Source: Syntrophaceae bacterium (GTDB taxonomy: Bacteria; Desulfobacterota; Syntrophia; Syntrophales; UBA5619). From it: a stretch of DNA of 5,211 nt. The number at the start of each line of letters is the position of its first letter. Within the stretch, counting starts at the first letter, position 1. The DNA lies in assembly GCA_023249795.1 (NCBI GenBank), contig JAHFBU010000137.1:1-5211 (forward strand), read 5' to 3'. Shown here piece by piece: positions 4,801-5,211 of the stretch. The notes under the pieces were generated by a model, which did not search any database, had not been told where the DNA came from, and was given only the letters and a program-made list of their open reading frames with translations. Both the position numbers and the translations under genes were made by a program.

Positions 4801-5211
4801 ATGGCAAGTTTCAAGACCATAGCCATCATCCATAACCCGGTACATGAAGATGCCTCCGCCGACGAACGAGATATCCTTGACCAGGTGAGCGCGATCGCCG
4901 AAACCCTGCCGGCCCTGGATTTTAAACCAGCAATTCTGCAATTCAGCTCCGATCTTGAGGGGGTGAAGCAGAAACTCTTGAGCCTCAAGCCCCACTGTAT
5001 TTTCAATCTGGTCGAGGCCGTGGAAGGTTACAGCCAGCTGCTGCATCTTGCCCCGGCCTTGTTTGATCACCTGCGTATGCACTATACCGGAGCCTCCACG
5101 GAAGCAATGTTCGTCACCACCCACAAAGTCCTGGCCAAAAAGTGGATGTCTCTGACCAATGTGCCGACGACCGAATGGCTTGCCTTGGAGAACCATCCTC
5201 TCGGCTCGCCT
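4801..5211 (+). CDS. D-alanine-D-alanine ligase-like ATP-grasp protein, N-terminal part (cut by window end)
   Basis: The frame runs from ATG 4801 to the end of the window (137 codons, no stop), so only the N-terminal part of the gene is seen. The pre-ATP-grasp domain fits the Ddl family: strand KTIAIIHNP (5-13), SADERDILDQV (19-29, resembling the SAEREVS region of Ddl), FNLVEAVEG (68-76), YTGAST (95-100) and THKVLAKKWMSLTNVPT (107-123) leading into the ATP-grasp fold with K109. Classical Ddl usually has Asp before that Lys (DK) and GExG after the acidic loop; here His108 and VEGYS stand instead. The protein may therefore be one of the Ddl-like ligases that are often annotated as D-Ala-D-Ala ligase but may join other substrates. 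The start is firm: GAGGA (4788-4792) lies 8 nt upstream and a stop (TAG at 4786) closes the frame just before. The catalytic ATP-grasp core is outside the window. Confidence 0.85.
   Translation, partial: MASFKTIAIIHNPVHEDASADERDILDQVSAIAETLPALDFKPAILQFSSDLEGVKQKLLSLKPHCIFNLVEAVEGYSQLLHLAPALFDHLRMHYTGASTEAMFVTTHKVLAKKWMSLTNVPTTEWLALENHPLGSP

Noticed and set aside
4699..5196. 165-codon open frame on the minus strand over the ATP-grasp gene
   Set aside because: The plus frame matches the Ddl family and has a good ribosome site; the minus frame has neither.

Overview
The window is an ordinary-looking bacterial chromosomal segment in which every supported gene lies on the + strand. It has moderate GC content. 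The gene set is a NlpD-like LysM/LytM lipoprotein, a CarD-type RNA polymerase regulator, a YacL-type membrane PIN-TRAM protein, IspD, IspF, an unrecognised small lipoprotein and a Ddl-like ATP-grasp protein. Gram-negative lipoproteins next to a carD - PIN-TRAM - ispD - ispF run best fit a deltaproteobacterial (Desulfobacterota, possibly Syntrophales-like) genome. That placement is inferred from gene content and remembered synteny, not from a search.

Layout: (1) 1-979, an envelope lipoprotein whose start lies at or before the window edge, with a LysM domain and a catalytically dead LytM/M23 domain. (2) 980-1113, an AT-rich intergenic region with the best promoter in the window, overlapped by a dyad and further related half-sites. 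(3) 1114-1599, the CarD-family regulator. (4) 1600-1759, a leader with a -10-like hexamer and a strong Shine-Dalgarno sequence. (5) 1760-2782, the PIN-TRAM membrane protein, ended by a near-ideal intrinsic terminator at 2792-2825. (6) 2849-4041, ispD and ispF, overlapping by 4 nt (ATGA). (7) 4102-4608, a small unrecognised lipoprotein, probably on the isp transcript. (8) 4609-4800, an intergenic stretch with a long imperfect inverted repeat. (9) 4801-5211, the first 137 codons of a D-Ala-D-Ala-ligase-like ATP-grasp gene cut off by the window end.

How the genes relate: IspD and IspF carry out the third and fifth steps of the MEP isoprenoid pathway. This pathway supplies, among other things, the undecaprenyl carrier for cell-wall synthesis. 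The dLytM lipoprotein and perhaps the Ddl-like ligase also act on or near the cell wall. CarD tunes transcription initiation globally. The PIN-TRAM protein next to ispD recalls the yacL-ispD-ispF order in Bacillus.

I see no mobile element, CRISPR array, tRNA, rRNA or defence system, and no strong candidate for a new system. The points most worth a second look are regulatory: the operator-like dyad at the carD promoter, the terminator placed 23 nt before the ispD start with no room for a promoter between, and the inverted repeat ahead of the ATP-grasp gene.
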